64,000 nt of DNA from JALZHR01 sp036388475 (GCA_036388475.1 DASVRT010000077.1:1-64000), one strand, 5' to 3'; shown: positions 43,268-52,491, numbered from the stretch's first letter. The notes: generated by a model from the letters alone, not told the origin. Made by a program: numbers and translations.

Positions 43268-44236
43268 CTAATCAAAAAAAACTTCGCCTTTGGCGACGAT
43301 GACGGATTGCCCGCCGATTCCGACTTTTTCAATATTTCCTTTCTCGCCCGTCACTTCGGCGTGAATCCGGCTCGGGCGTTTCATAAAATCGCCCTGTTCA
43401 ATCGTGAATTTTTTCGCGTCAATCGCCGCGTGATAAACCAGATAACCGGCAAGCGACCCGGCGGCGCTGCCCGTCGCCGGGTCTTCGGGAATATTGTCGT
43501 CGGGCGCAAAAAACCGGGCGTGGACAAGGGAAGGAAAATCCGTCGAGCCTGCCGCATTCAAGCCGCCGTCTGCCGCCGGCGGTTCTGAATTTAACAGCGT
43601 GAACGCATAACAGCCGATTGCGCCGTAGGAAAGATAAATTTCCGAAAGCAAGGATGAATTAATGCGGCAGCGGCTTAAGGCTTCGAGCGAAACGATTGGA
43701 ATATCCAGTGCTTTGATGCCGGTCGAAACGACCTGCACGGGCAAACCGGCGCTGAAATTCAAATCCGCCAAATCCAGTCCCAAGCCTTGCGCCAGTCTCG
43801 AAATTTCTCTTTCGTTGGAAATAATTGCGCCCGCTTCAAACGTGCCTTGCGTCATCGTCACCTGAAAAGGTTTTTCGTCGCGGTATTCAATATCGACCGG
43901 CAGAATTCCCAGATTCAATTCCTGCTCAATCGTCACCGTGCCTTGCGCCTGGTGCGGCACGACGCCGAGCGTCGCCAAAAGATTCCACGTCCCGACCACC
44001 GGATGACCGGCGAGCGGCAATTCCCGCATCGGCGTAAAAATTCGCAGACGGCGCAGAGCTTTTTCCGAAGGCGAAACAAAAACCGTTTCGCTCAGATTCA
44101 TCTCGCGCGCAATTTTCTGCATTTCTTCCGCAGACAATCCGGCGGTTTCGGGAAAAACCGCCAAAGGATTGCCCGCGAAAGCCTTATCGGTGAAAACGTC
44201 GAGCTGGTAAAATTCGTATTTTTTCATATTTTTCAT
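43268..44236 (-). CDS. PhzF family epimerase/isomerase-like protein
   Basis: 322 residues from ATG 44236; a second Met three codons later is also possible, and the upstream extension reads as unstructured. Family hallmarks: FYQLDVFTDKAFAGNPLAVF, MNLSETVFV with the catalytic Glu region, FTPMRELPLAGHPVVGTW, and DPATGSAAGSLAGYL. PhzF-like proteins isomerise small molecules; outside phenazine clusters the substrate is unknown, and no phz genes are here. Convergent with the DUF4034 gene. Confidence 0.9.
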   Translation of the reverse strand: MKNMKKYEFYQLDVFTDKAFAGNPLAVFPETAGLSAEEMQKIAREMNLSETVFVSPSEKALRRLRIFTPMRELPLAGHPVVGTWNLLATLGVVPHQAQGTVTIEQELNLGILPVDIEYRDEKPFQVTMTQGTFEAGAIISNEREISRLAQGLGLDLADLNFSAGLPVQVVSTGIKALDIPIVSLEALSRCRINSSLLSEIYLSYGAIGCYAFTLLNSEPPAADGGLNAAGSTDFPSLVHARFFAPDDNIPEDPATGSAAGSLAGYLVYHAAIDAKKFTIEQGDFMKRPSRIHAEVTGEKGNIEKVGIGGQSVIVAKGEVFFD

Positions 44237-44342
44237 AACCGGAATTGATGAATTATGAAGGATGAACGGGGAATTGTAAATTTTGCGATTTGCCCCGGAA
44301 AACCGTTTATTTGCATTTTTCTTCAATTTTTACCGTATTATC

Positions 44343-44370
44343 TTGACATTCAATCACTTAAGAGTGTAAA
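44343..44370 (+). promoter_or_regulatory. Candidate promoter of rpsA
   Basis: TTGACA at 44343-44348, and TGTAAA (44365-44370) with 16-base spacing as -10. It would give a leader of about 230 bases ahead of the ATG at 44606. Confidence 0.45.
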
Positions 44371-44500
44371 TTTTTGTATTAATCTGTTCTAATGAGCGGC
44401 TTATGAAGTGATGCAAAGAGCAATCCTAAACACTCTTTTCTAAAGGCATTTCCGTAAAATTCCAGCTAACGGATTTTCAACTTCTAAAGCGGTTCGATAG

Positions 44501-44570
44501 GCGAAAGCAGCCCCGCAGGCTTTCGCTTGTTTAGAGATTAAAGCGCGGGCTTGCGCTCTTTTTTATTAGT
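44501..44570 (+). promoter_or_regulatory. Leader hairpins before rpsA, attenuator-like
   Basis: First a perfect 8-bp stem (GCGAAAGC 44501-44508 with 44519-44526), then a shorter GC stem (44542-44546 with 44553-44557) directly followed by CTTTTTTATT. The second looks like a rho-independent terminator only ~40 bases ahead of rpsA, so readthrough or an alternative fold may control S1 synthesis. S1 autoregulates through its leader in E. coli by a different fold. Confidence 0.5.
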
Positions 44571-44605
44571 AGCTACTTTTTGAAGGGAATTTAACAGAAT
44601 TTTTC

Positions 44606-46936
44606 ATGACAAACGACGTAACAAAACAAACTGAAGAGATACCGGCGGAAAACAACCAGCCGACCGATTCAGTTACGGATGAAACAAAAAACTCCGCCGG
44701 GATGACTTCGGCGGGATCCACAACGGAAGATGAACAAAGCTCCAATGAAATGGACTTTGGCGCGATTTTAGAGCAGTTCGAGCAGGAGCAGACGGCTTTC
44801 AGCAAAGGCGAGCTGGTCAGCGGCAAAGTGGTCGGTATTTCCGACCGCGGCGTGCTGATTGATTTCGGCTACAAGTCGGAAGGCGTCGCCGATATTGCGG
44901 AATTTACTTCGCCCGAAGGCGAAGTGACCGTTAAGCAGGGCGACGAAGTCGAAGTCACTATCCGCAGTATGGATTCGGGCGACAATCCGCCGTTTCTGTC
45001 GCGGATGGACGCGCTGCGCCGCCGCGCCTGGAACGAAATCGAAACCGCCTTTAATGACGGCTCGCCGATAACGGGTCGCGTCATCGACAAGACCAAAGGC
45101 GGCTTGAGAGTCGACATCAACGGCGTCGAAGCATTTCTGCCCGGCTCGCAGGTCGATTCGCGCCCGATTCGCAATCTCGATTCGTTCCGCGGACAGGAAA
45201 TCGAAGCACGCGTCATCAAATTCAGCCGCAAGCGCAACAACATCGTGCTTTCGCGCAAGGTTCTGACCGACGAAATCAACAGCGTCCAGAAAGCGAATAC
45301 TTTGAGTCAGGTCGAAGAAGGCTTCGTAGTCGAAGGCACGGTCAAAAGCCTGCTCGAATACGGCGCGTTTGTCGACATCGGCGGCATCGACGGGCTTCTG
45401 CACGTGACCGATATGTCCTGGGGCAGGCTCGACCGACCCTCGGAAATGTTCAAGGTCGGCGACAACGTGCAGATTAAAATCCTGCGCCTCGACCGCGAAA
45501 AAGAAAAAGTTTCGCTCGGCTATAAACAGTTGATTCCAGACCCTTGGGCGACCGTGGCGGAAATTTATCCGATTGGCTCGCGTCTGAAAGGAAGAGTTTC
45601 GAGCGTGGCGGATTACGGCGCGTTTGTCGAACTCGAACCCGGCGTCGAAGGCTTAGTTCACATCTCGGAAATGTCGTGGTCGAAACGCGTCAAGCATCCG
45701 AAAAATCTGGTCAACACCGGCGACGAAGTCGAAGTGCAGGTGCTCGGCATCGACCCGCAGGACCGCCGCATCAGCCTCGGTATGAAGCAGATGCAGCCGA
45801 ATCCGTGGGAAACGGTCGGCGACCGTTATCACGTCGGCGACAAGGTTCACGGGCGGGTGCGCAATCTGACGGATTTCGGCGCGTTTATCGAAATCGAAGA
45901 CGGAATAGACGGATTGGTTCACGTTTCCGATATTTCGTGGTCGAAAAAAATCAAGCATCCGAAAGACGTTCTGAAAAAAGGTCAGGAAGTCGATGCTGTG
46001 GTTACGAATATCGACACGCCGCATCGTCGGCTGTCGCTTTCTATTAAAGAACTCCAGCCGAGCGCGTGGGAAAGCTTTGTGGCGACGCATCGTCCGGGCG
46101 ACGTCGTGCGCGGCAAGATTTCGCGCTTTGCCGGATTCGGCGTTTTTGTCGAGCTTGGCGACGAGCTGGAAGGCTTGTGTCACATCTCGGAATTGTCCGA
46201 CGAAAGAGTCAATCGGGCGGAAGACGTCGTTCAACTCGGACAGGAACTGGATTTCAAAATCCTCCGCATCGAAGCTGACACGCAGAAAATCGGTCTTTCG
46301 CATCGCGCCGTCGGCAAGGAAGACGAGCCGCAGGTCGACACCAAAGTTTACACGACCGAAGCCAAAGGCGGAATGGCATCTTTGGGCGAACTGGCGAATC
46401 TGAAATTCGGCAGGGAAACCGAGCCGCCGAAAGCGGAAGAAGCTAAACCCGAACCGAAAAAGGAAGAGCCGAAAGCGGAAGAATCGGTTGCGGAAACCGC
46501 GCCGGAAAGTTCGGAGGAAAATACGGGAGAAGTTTCGTCGGAAGATAAAACCGGCGAAACTTCTTCGGAAACTTCAGAAGAATCGACTGGCGCAGCCGCT
46601 GAAACAACAGGTGAAGAATCTGCCGTAACGGAAGAATCCAAAGAAGAAACCGCCGAAACTACCGCGGCGGAATCAACCGGCGAAACCGTTACTGAAGAGT
46701 CCGTGGACGAAACTCCCGCCGCCGCAGCCGAAGAATCTCCGCAGTCGGCGCAGTCGGAAGAAGCTTCTACTGCCGAAACTGCGGAAGAGACAGGCGCGGA
46801 AACCACTTCCGAAACGACCTTAACAGAAACTACGGAAACCGCCGCCGAAGCTGCCGCGCAGACCGGGGAAACTACCGAAGCCGCATCTGCCGGCGGAGAC
46901 GAGAAGAACGAAGCCGAAGCCGAAAAAACGGCGTAA
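44606..46936 (+). CDS. rpsA: Ribosomal protein S1 with long acidic C-terminal tail
   Basis: 776 residues. Six S1 domains follow an acidic N-terminus of about 60 residues: beginning near KGELVSGKVVGIS, SPITGRVIDKTKGG, FVVEGTVKSLLEYG, GSRLKGRVSSVADYG, GDKVHGRVRNLTDFG and GDVVRGKISRFAGFG. S1 binds mRNA and helps initiation, especially on weak ribosome sites such as those at pfkA and pgpH here. Usual S1 is about 550-600 residues; here ~170 extra residues of Glu, Thr, Ala and Ser close the protein. An HU/IHF gene follows after 45 bases. Confidence 0.94.
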   Translation: MTNDVTKQTEEIPAENNQPTDSVTDETKNSAGMTSAGSTTEDEQSSNEMDFGAILEQFEQEQTAFSKGELVSGKVVGISDRGVLIDFGYKSEGVADIAEFTSPEGEVTVKQGDEVEVTIRSMDSGDNPPFLSRMDALRRRAWNEIETAFNDGSPITGRVIDKTKGGLRVDINGVEAFLPGSQVDSRPIRNLDSFRGQEIEARVIKFSRKRNNIVLSRKVLTDEINSVQKANTLSQVEEGFVVEGTVKSLLEYGAFVDIGGIDGLLHVTDMSWGRLDRPSEMFKVGDNVQIKILRLDREKEKVSLGYKQLIPDPWATVAEIYPIGSRLKGRVSSVADYGAFVELEPGVEGLVHISEMSWSKRVKHPKNLVNTGDEVEVQVLGIDPQDRRISLGMKQMQPNPWETVGDRYHVGDKVHGRVRNLTDFGAFIEIEDGIDGLVHVSDISWSKKIKHPKDVLKKGQEVDAVVTNIDTPHRRLSLSIKELQPSAWESFVATHRPGDVVRGKISRFAGFGVFVELGDELEGLCHISELSDERVNRAEDVVQLGQELDFKILRIEADTQKIGLSHRAVGKEDEPQVDTKVYTTEAKGGMASLGELANLKFGRETEPPKAEEAKPEPKKEEPKAEESVAETAPESSEENTGEVSSEDKTGETSSETSEESTGAAAETTGEESAVTEESKEETAETTAAESTGETVTEESVDETPAAAAEESPQSAQSEEASTAETAEETGAETTSETTLTETTETAAEAAAQTGETTEAASAGGDEKNEAEAEKTA

Positions 46937-46981
46937 CTTGAGTTTTTGTATTAAAATTTAGATTCCCGTGAGGCTAATTGC

Positions 46982-47257
46982 ATGACAAAAGCGGATATTG
47001 TTGAACAAGTTTCCCGTGAAGCGGAAATGACGAAAAAAGATGCCGAGCAGCTGGTCGAAATCGTTTTCGACAGCATTATCGAGGCATTAAACAAAGGCGA
47101 AAAGGTCGAACTGCGCGGCTTCGGCAGTTTTCGCACCCGCCAGCGCGGCGCGCGCAAAGGTCGCAATCCGAAATCCGGCGCGGCGGTCGACATTCCGGCA
47201 AAACGCGTCGCCTATTTCAAACCGGGCAAAGAATTGAAGGAAGTTATCAACGACTAA
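46982..47257 (+). CDS. HU/IHF family DNA-binding protein
   Basis: 91 residues: MTKADIVEQVSREAEMTKKDAEQ, then GFGSFRTRQRGARKGRNPKSGAAVDIPAKRV with the DNA-inserting Pro in NPKSG, and FKPGKELK. Binding and bending DNA in the nucleoid. The basic arm looks IHF-alpha-like more than HU. The order S1 then IHF-like resembles rpsA-ihfB in proteobacteria, so this is a conserved neighbourhood. It ends at a heptamer hairpin. Confidence 0.92.
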   Translation: MTKADIVEQVSREAEMTKKDAEQLVEIVFDSIIEALNKGEKVELRGFGSFRTRQRGARKGRNPKSGAAVDIPAKRVAYFKPGKELKEVIND

Positions 47258-47261
47258 AAAA

Positions 47262-47342
47262 GGATGAGAGATGAAAGATGAGGGATGATTAAAAGCGGAC
47301 GGAATGCTTCTTACTCATCCTTCATCCTTCCGCCTTCATTCT
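47262..47342. repeat. Heptamer hairpin after the HU/IHF gene
   Basis: Left arm GGATGAG (47262), AGATGAA, AGATGAG, GGATGAT; right arm TCATCCT (47315), TCATCCT, TCCGCCT, TCATTCT. It lies just before the GTG start of the HIT gene. Confidence 0.9.
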
Positions 47343-47354
47343 TTAAAGATTACC

Positions 47355-47849
47355 GTGGATGTATTGTGGAGTCCCTGGCGATACGACTATATTAAAGCCG
47401 ACGAGCGGCGCTTAACCGAAATCGTCAACGGCTGCATTTTCTGCACGATTTTAAACGACTCGGCAAGCGATGAGGAAAAATTTATTCTCCACCGCGCCGA
47501 GTTTAATTTTGTCATCTTAAACATTTATCCCTATACCAGCGGTCATCTGATGATTGTTCCTTTCGCGCACCTCGCCGATTTAGACCGCGCCGATAAAAAA
47601 ACGACCGACGAATTAATGGATTTAACCAAACGCTGCCAGACGGCGATTCGCGCGGCTTACCAGCCAAACGGAATCAATCTTGGAATGAATCTCGGCAAAG
47701 CCGCCGGCGCGGGCATCGCCGAACATTTCCATATGCACATTTTGCCGCGCTGGATTGGCGACGTGAATTTTATGACGGCAGTCGGCGAAACGCGCACGAT
47801 TCCCGAAGATTTACGGACGACTTACGGGAAATTGAAAGATAAATTTTAA
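47355..47849 (+). CDS. HIT family nucleotide hydrolase/transferase
   Basis: 164 residues starting with GTG 47355, giving the conserved start VDVLWSPWRYDYI; the longer ATG frame would add residues coded by the heptamer element. Histidine triad HFHMHILPRW is intact, with CIFCTIL near the start as an additional zinc or structural Cys pair. Proteins of this branch (Ap4A phosphorylase/HIT-like) act on dinucleoside polyphosphates or nucleotide-linked adducts. Specific substrate unknown. Confidence 0.9.
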   Translation: MDVLWSPWRYDYIKADERRLTEIVNGCIFCTILNDSASDEEKFILHRAEFNFVILNIYPYTSGHLMIVPFAHLADLDRADKKTTDELMDLTKRCQTAIRAAYQPNGINLGMNLGKAAGAGIAEHFHMHILPRWIGDVNFMTAVGETRTIPEDLRTTYGKLKDKF

Positions 47850-47889
47850 TGATGAAGTTAACGCAAGCGGTCCGCTAACAATCACTTTT

Positions 47890-47966
47890 TGCAGGAAAAG
47901 CCTTTTGCAAACAATCACCGGACTTCAGAAGAAGAACTATGATTTTTGCAAAAGGCTTTTCCTGCA
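47890..47966. repeat. 20-bp inverted repeat with 37-base loop
   Basis: Exact complementarity of 47890-47909 (TGCAGGAAAAGCCTTTTGCA) with 47947-47966. Between a plus-strand and a minus-strand gene. Loop sequence is unrelated to the heptamer words. Confidence 0.85.
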
Positions 47967-48001
47967 CTTGGTCTGTAGTTAATTAATTCCAAGCTGTTTC
48001 A

Positions 48002-48217
48002 TTATTTCAATTGTTCGGACGCGGCTTGATATAAGCCCTGCGGTAAATCATCCGCTCCCGTATTCAACAACCATTCCTCTAACGTCCCTTTTTGGCGAAA
48101 AGAAGATTCTTTGGCGGCTGATTGCGGTAATCCTACAGTCCCGATTACGGCAAGCCCCGCCAGGGAAGCTCCCGCAATTCCTAAAAACTCTCTGCGATTT
48201 GTTTTATTTTTGTTCAT
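48002..48217 (-). CDS. Tat-exported small protein, 71 residues
   Basis: N-terminal twin-arginine signal: NRREFLGIAGASLAGLAVIGTVGL, cleavage likely around residues 34-36. The mature part is only about 36 residues (KESSFRQKGTLEEWLLNTGADDLPQGLYQAASEQLK), acidic and helical. Ribosome site GGAG precedes ATG. It is the last gene of a three-gene operon, 21 bases after the lipoprotein gene. No family recognised. Confidence 0.65.
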   Translation of the reverse strand: MNKNKTNRREFLGIAGASLAGLAVIGTVGLPQSAAKESSFRQKGTLEEWLLNTGADDLPQGLYQAASEQLK

Positions 48218-48238
48218 AAACTTTCTCCATAGTAGAAA

Positions 48239-48706
48239 TTAATTCGCGGGCGACTCTATTTCATCCTTAATGGATTTGGATAATTTATCGTCTAAATAAG
48301 AGTCGCCGGACTTTAACAGAAATATCTCCACCCGTCTGTCCCGGTCAGTGAAATATTTATCCGCTTCCGCAGTTTTGTAAAATATTTGACCTTTACGGAC
48401 GACTATCTGACGCGTTTTTTCGGTTGTGTTTTCAGTTAACACAACCTGAAAGCCGCTATACCCCAAGCCGTCCTGAAAATCAATCGGTTCTGCCTTCGGC
48501 AAATCATTAAGCAGCCCGAGCAGTTCTCCAATCTGTTTTTCAGATAAACTCCAGGATGGATTTTCCCGTCCGCTGTAAATTTGTAATGTAACCTTCGCTT
48601 TTTTCACGTTTGCAGGTGTCGCGTCAATAAGCAGCGTTTGTCGCTTGTCATTGATGCTGCAAGCAAGAAAACAAAATGCGAGTAGCCATATTGCGGCATT
48701 TTTCAT
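48239..48706 (-). CDS. Lipoprotein with the SG-NP-W / GLGYxGF domain
   Basis: About 155 residues from ATG 48706 (a GTG at 48718 would add four residues). Signal ends with FLAC, a weak lipobox. The mature domain (VTLQIYSGRENPSWSLSEKQIGELL, then DGLGYSGFQVVL) matches the N-terminal domain of the neighbouring larger protein (IFSGNPNPVWTL, then GGLGYRGFTV). Paralogous domains in adjacent genes suggest that the products pair or compete. No named family. Confidence 0.7.
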   Translation of the reverse strand: MKNAAIWLLAFCFLACSINDKRQTLLIDATPANVKKAKVTLQIYSGRENPSWSLSEKQIGELLGLLNDLPKAEPIDFQDGLGYSGFQVVLTENTTEKTRQIVVRKGQIFYKTAEADKYFTDRDRRVEIFLLKSGDSYLDDKLSKSIKDEIESPAN

Positions 48707-48729
48707 CGCACTGCTCACAAAGATGCGCG

Positions 48730-49683
48730 TTAGCTCACGCTCCAGCCGTTAGGGAAATATCTGTAACTGCAAACCAATGTGTAAGGACCGCGATTACAGG
48801 TAGCAGGATCGCTTATCAAGTTTCCGCTGTTGTCGTAATTTCTCGCCGCCGTTTGTCCCGGTTTGTGACACCAATGACTATTGGCAGCCAGGCGATACCA
48901 GTGAAAATCGTTGTTCGCCCAAAGGACGAGACAGACATAAAGTTCGTTGCCGGAAGGGTAGCAGGCTGTTTCAAAACCGTCAGCGTCGGCTCCGTAGCTG
49001 ACTGAGCCCGGAACAGTGCTGCAATCGGCTAAAGACGTCCACTGCACGCCGGAGATGCGTCCGGGCTGAGCAAAAGTGTTGCTTTTGTAGTTTGCCGCAT
49101 AGTTGTAGCAGTTATTGCGCCGGATGCTGAACCCGTCGTTCCAGAAAGAAAAGTTTGTGTCGCTCGTATAAACCAACGGTCCACATACTAGAGAAGCAGT
49201 GGCATTGTCTTTCGGGCGCGGCGCATTGAGCGGAATGTTCGGCTCTAAAGAATTAACCGAAGTCTCGAAACCTCTGTCTGTCGGAGCATCCAAAGCGAGC
49301 GAGTCGTTCGTGGTATGCGTCCGCCAATATTCAGACCATAGTTGATTAGTCGCCTTAATTGAATCAAAGGCGACTTGCCGCACATCGTCAGCCACCTTTT
49401 TTCCGGCTTCAATGGAATTGAGCAGGGCGGCTTCGGCGTCGGCGTTTTCTTTTGATTCGATGTAAAATCTGGAGGGCAAGCCGGATTTTTCAAGCGTATT
49501 TCTCGCTTCTCTGCTTGCCGAAACGGTGAATCCTCTATAACCCAGCCCGCCGGCGCTCTTTGGTGGAAGCGTTAAAGACGGCTCTGACATAACACGAGCA
49601 ATGAATTCTTTTTCTTCCTGTGCGGTCAGTGTCCAGACGGGATTTGGATTACCCGAAAAAATGTCTAGTTCGACAGTAATCAT
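48730..49683 (-). CDS. Two-domain protein, possible Cys/His hydrolase
   Basis: 317 residues without a signal peptide. Residues 1-115 form the domain shared with the next gene. After a linker, residues ~165-317 contain NNCYNYAANY, then ETACYPSG and YVCLVLWANNDFHWYRL, and HKPGQTAARNYDNSGNLI. Cys at the helix start in NNCYNYA and His in DFHWYRL look like a papain/NlpC-type catalytic pair; this is inference. I have an impression of similar C-terminal domains in unnamed proteins. First gene of the operon; ribosome site AGGAGAATTTT. Confidence 0.7.
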   Translation of the reverse strand: MITVELDIFSGNPNPVWTLTAQEEKEFIARVMSEPSLTLPPKSAGGLGYRGFTVSASREARNTLEKSGLPSRFYIESKENADAEAALLNSIEAGKKVADDVRQVAFDSIKATNQLWSEYWRTHTTNDSLALDAPTDRGFETSVNSLEPNIPLNAPRPKDNATASLVCGPLVYTSDTNFSFWNDGFSIRRNNCYNYAANYKSNTFAQPGRISGVQWTSLADCSTVPGSVSYGADADGFETACYPSGNELYVCLVLWANNDFHWYRLAANSHWCHKPGQTAARNYDNSGNLISDPATCNRGPYTLVCSYRYFPNGWSVS

Positions 49684-50009
49684 AAAATTCTCCTATGCAG
49701 TGATTGTGAATATTTTAGGAAGGGAAAAGAGAAAAATTCTTAAGGTTTTTCGTGTTTAACCTCCCAAATTCCGATTTGAGAGGATGCTGGGCTAAGCGGT
49801 TTGTCTATCGCCGCATCCGATTCAAGCGATAACCGCAACATGTTTATTGTTGAAACTGTAATACCATCCGGCAAAACAAAATGCAAGCTCTGAAATGACG
49901 GATTAGTTTTCCCGCACCAAACATTTTATGTAAATAAACGCCGGTAATTCCAATAGTTATTCGACTTGCGCCCGTTTCGATTTGCGAAAAAAAATGAGTT
50001 TGTAAAAAA
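49684..50009. other. Intergenic region without a gene
   Basis: 326 AT-rich bases ahead of the three-gene operon; should contain its promoter. No ORF or RNA recognised. Confidence 0.55.
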
Positions 50010-52484
50010 TTATTTCACCGTTTTGGCTTCGGCTTTGTCGGGCTGCGCCGTGCGGTCAACGGCTTCGTCTTCGACTTCGCCGCCGCGACTGACGGGAATT
50101 TCTGCGGGATTCGAGTATTTTAAGCCGCGTTCTTCCGAGTCTTCGTCTGCCGGAACGATGAGTTTGGCGAATGACGCGGGCGGCGTGTAACCGGGGTAAT
50201 CAATGCGGGAATGATAGATGGCAACGAGGGATTTAATCATCGATTCGCGAATTAAAGTGAGCTCGCGCAGGGTTAAATCGCATTCGTCGAGCTGGTCGTC
50301 GCTCAAGATTGCGTCGAGGATTTTGGTGATGATGTAGCGGATGTTTTCCGGCGTCGGTTGGGAAAGCGAGCGGGCGGCGGCTTCGCAGCTGTCGGCAATC
50401 ATCATAATGGCGGCTTCTTTAAACTGCGGCTTCGGTCCCGGGTAGCGAAAATCCGATTCTTCGACTTCCTGATTTTCGCCTGCCTGCGCCTGCGCTTTGC
50501 GTAAGAAGTAATGCAGCGTGCGCGTGCCGTGATGCTGCGGGATGAAGTCGATGATGCGCGCGGGCAAGCCGATTTCCTTGCCGAGCTTGATGCCGTAGGT
50601 CACGTGGGCGATGATGATTTTCGCGCTTTGCGCCGGTTTCAGTCGGTCGTGCGGGTTTTTGCCGAGTTGATTTTCGACGAAATGTTCGGGCGCGGCGGTT
50701 TTCCCGATGTCGTGATAAAGCGCGCCGATTCTGGCTAACAGAGCGTTTGCGCCGACCGCGCGGCAGGCTTCTTCGGCGAGCTGCCCGACGGCGTGCGAAT
50801 GCTGATTCGTTCCCGGCGCGCGCAGCGCCAGTTGTCCGAGCACGGGCAAATCCGCGTTCGAAAGCTCAAGCAGTTTGACGTCGGTCAAGATGCCGAACAT
50901 CGACTCGCAAATCGGCAGAAAAACCGCCGTCACCGCCGCCGTGATGATTCCGCCTAAAAGCCCGCAGGCGACGGCGAGCGTCACCGTATTTAAAATAAAA
51001 GGCTGCTGCGTGTAGCCGATCAGCGCGACGGTAATCAGCGCGTTTGCCGCGCCGACCAGCAAACCAGCCGTCGTGACCGACGAGCGCGAGCGATAACGCC
51101 CGATTCCGTAAACCGCGACCGCCGAAGAAATCGCCGCATACAAAACGAATTCCAGCGGTTTCGGCGCGAGCAAACCCGCCAGAAGCGCCGAAAAAATTCC
51201 CGAAAACAGCGCGACGCGTCTATCGACCAGAAGCGTGACGAGCAGGCTGGCAAAGGCGAATGGAATGGCAAACGACCAGATTGTCGCGTCGTTAAAAGGC
51301 GCTTTGATGTTCTGCAAAGCGGTAAATTCGGACAGGCGAAAACAGATTGCCATCAGAAGCGTCTGGATGACGGCGACGAAGCCGAACAGGGCGAAAGTTC
51401 TTTCCGGCGAGAGCGTCAGGCGCTGCACCGTTCCGCGATGCTCGATAAATCGCCAGGCGACCCAGTAAAGCGCGGCAATCAGGAAAAGCAATCCGAAAAA
51501 GCGATTCCATTTTCGCGTCGAATCCGTGTAACTGCGGATAGCGCTGATTTTAGCTACAATGTCCGGCGTAACTATGTCGCCTTCGCCGGCGATTCTTTGC
51601 TGGCGTTTGAGCGCAATCGTCACCGGCGGAATGCTCTGCGCGGCGTTTTCGCGAGCTTTATTGGTCGCGTCGCTGTCGTAAACGACGCTCGGCTGAATGT
51701 AAGGCTCCAGCGCGATGTAAAACGCGTCGGCTTCCTTCTGCGAAAGACTGCGGATTTCCGCCAGCCGGTTTTTCAATTTTTCGCGCGCGGCGGAAAGCGC
51801 CGTCCAGCTTGATTCGGGCGAGCGTTCGGTAATCTGACTGCTCGGTTTCTGGCGGTCAATCAGAGTGATGTTTTCCTGAAAATACTGCTGGTCGGAATCA
51901 TTGTAAATGCGACCGTCGGCGCTCTCGCGCAAAGCGCGCGAAAGGGCTTCCAGTTCGTTTGAACTGAAACGGCGCGCCGCGAAAACGTTGCCGACATCCG
52001 CGCCGCCCGCGCCCGTCCAGTGCGTCTCGGCTTTGGCGTCTTCCTTAATATTCGCTTTGACGTTTGAGTTTTCCGCCCGCGAGTTGGAATTTGAACCGTC
52101 GCCGTGACGTTGTAGATTTTCCCACGCCGAGCGAAAGTTCTGGACGGCGGTTTCGGCGCGGTTCGCTTCGAGCGTGAAAATCGGAAAAACGCTTTCGCGC
52201 GACATCTGCCGGTTTTTTTCGGTTTCTTCCGTGTCGGTGATGGAAATATCGGCGGGCGAAATGATGCTTTCGCGCAGGATGTCGCCTTCTTTATATTGCT
52301 CGCCGGCTTGCGTGCGCCAGAGCGGATTCTGAATGAGAATCGTGGTAAGTAAAATAAATACAACAGTTCCAATCAAAAGGATTTGTCTTTTGGTTAGAGT
52401 TTGGAGCGGACGCTTGATATAGTTCGCCAGCCGGTTGCGGGTTTTCGCAAACGGCGGCGCAAGATTTGGAAGACGCTTACTCAT
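50010..52484 (-). CDS. 7TM-HD phosphodiesterase, PgpH-like (c-di-AMP)
   Basis: 824 residues from ATG 52484 (MSKRLPNLAPPF). A longer frame to 52547 adds 21 residues coded by a heptamer array (KSKTEDRKPKTKF), without a ribosome site. Order: a TM helix at about 40-55, extracytoplasmic 7TMR-HDED domain to ~290, seven TM segments to ~540, then a cytoplasmic HD domain (HSHAVGQLAEEA, LYHDIGKTAAPEHF, HHGTRTLHYF). The HDIG motif and layout fit PgpH/YqfF, which hydrolyses c-di-AMP. It ends in a charged tail. Confidence 0.92.
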   Translation of the reverse strand: MSKRLPNLAPPFAKTRNRLANYIKRPLQTLTKRQILLIGTVVFILLTTILIQNPLWRTQAGEQYKEGDILRESIISPADISITDTEETEKNRQMSRESVFPIFTLEANRAETAVQNFRSAWENLQRHGDGSNSNSRAENSNVKANIKEDAKAETHWTGAGGADVGNVFAARRFSSNELEALSRALRESADGRIYNDSDQQYFQENITLIDRQKPSSQITERSPESSWTALSAAREKLKNRLAEIRSLSQKEADAFYIALEPYIQPSVVYDSDATNKARENAAQSIPPVTIALKRQQRIAGEGDIVTPDIVAKISAIRSYTDSTRKWNRFFGLLFLIAALYWVAWRFIEHRGTVQRLTLSPERTFALFGFVAVIQTLLMAICFRLSEFTALQNIKAPFNDATIWSFAIPFAFASLLVTLLVDRRVALFSGIFSALLAGLLAPKPLEFVLYAAISSAVAVYGIGRYRSRSSVTTAGLLVGAANALITVALIGYTQQPFILNTVTLAVACGLLGGIITAAVTAVFLPICESMFGILTDVKLLELSNADLPVLGQLALRAPGTNQHSHAVGQLAEEACRAVGANALLARIGALYHDIGKTAAPEHFVENQLGKNPHDRLKPAQSAKIIIAHVTYGIKLGKEIGLPARIIDFIPQHHGTRTLHYFLRKAQAQAGENQEVEESDFRYPGPKPQFKEAAIMMIADSCEAAARSLSQPTPENIRYIITKILDAILSDDQLDECDLTLRELTLIRESMIKSLVAIYHSRIDYPGYTPPASFAKLIVPADEDSEERGLKYSNPAEIPVSRGGEVEDEAVDRTAQPDKAEAKTVK

Positions 52485-52491
52485 GTTGAAT

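Noticed and set aside
43268..44236. Phenazine biosynthesis cluster
   Set aside because: PhzF-like proteins are common outside such clusters and no other phz gene is near.
43268..44326. Long start of the PhzF protein at 44326
   Set aside because: The first 30 residues read as non-protein and the conserved family start begins at the Met encoded at 44236 or 44227.
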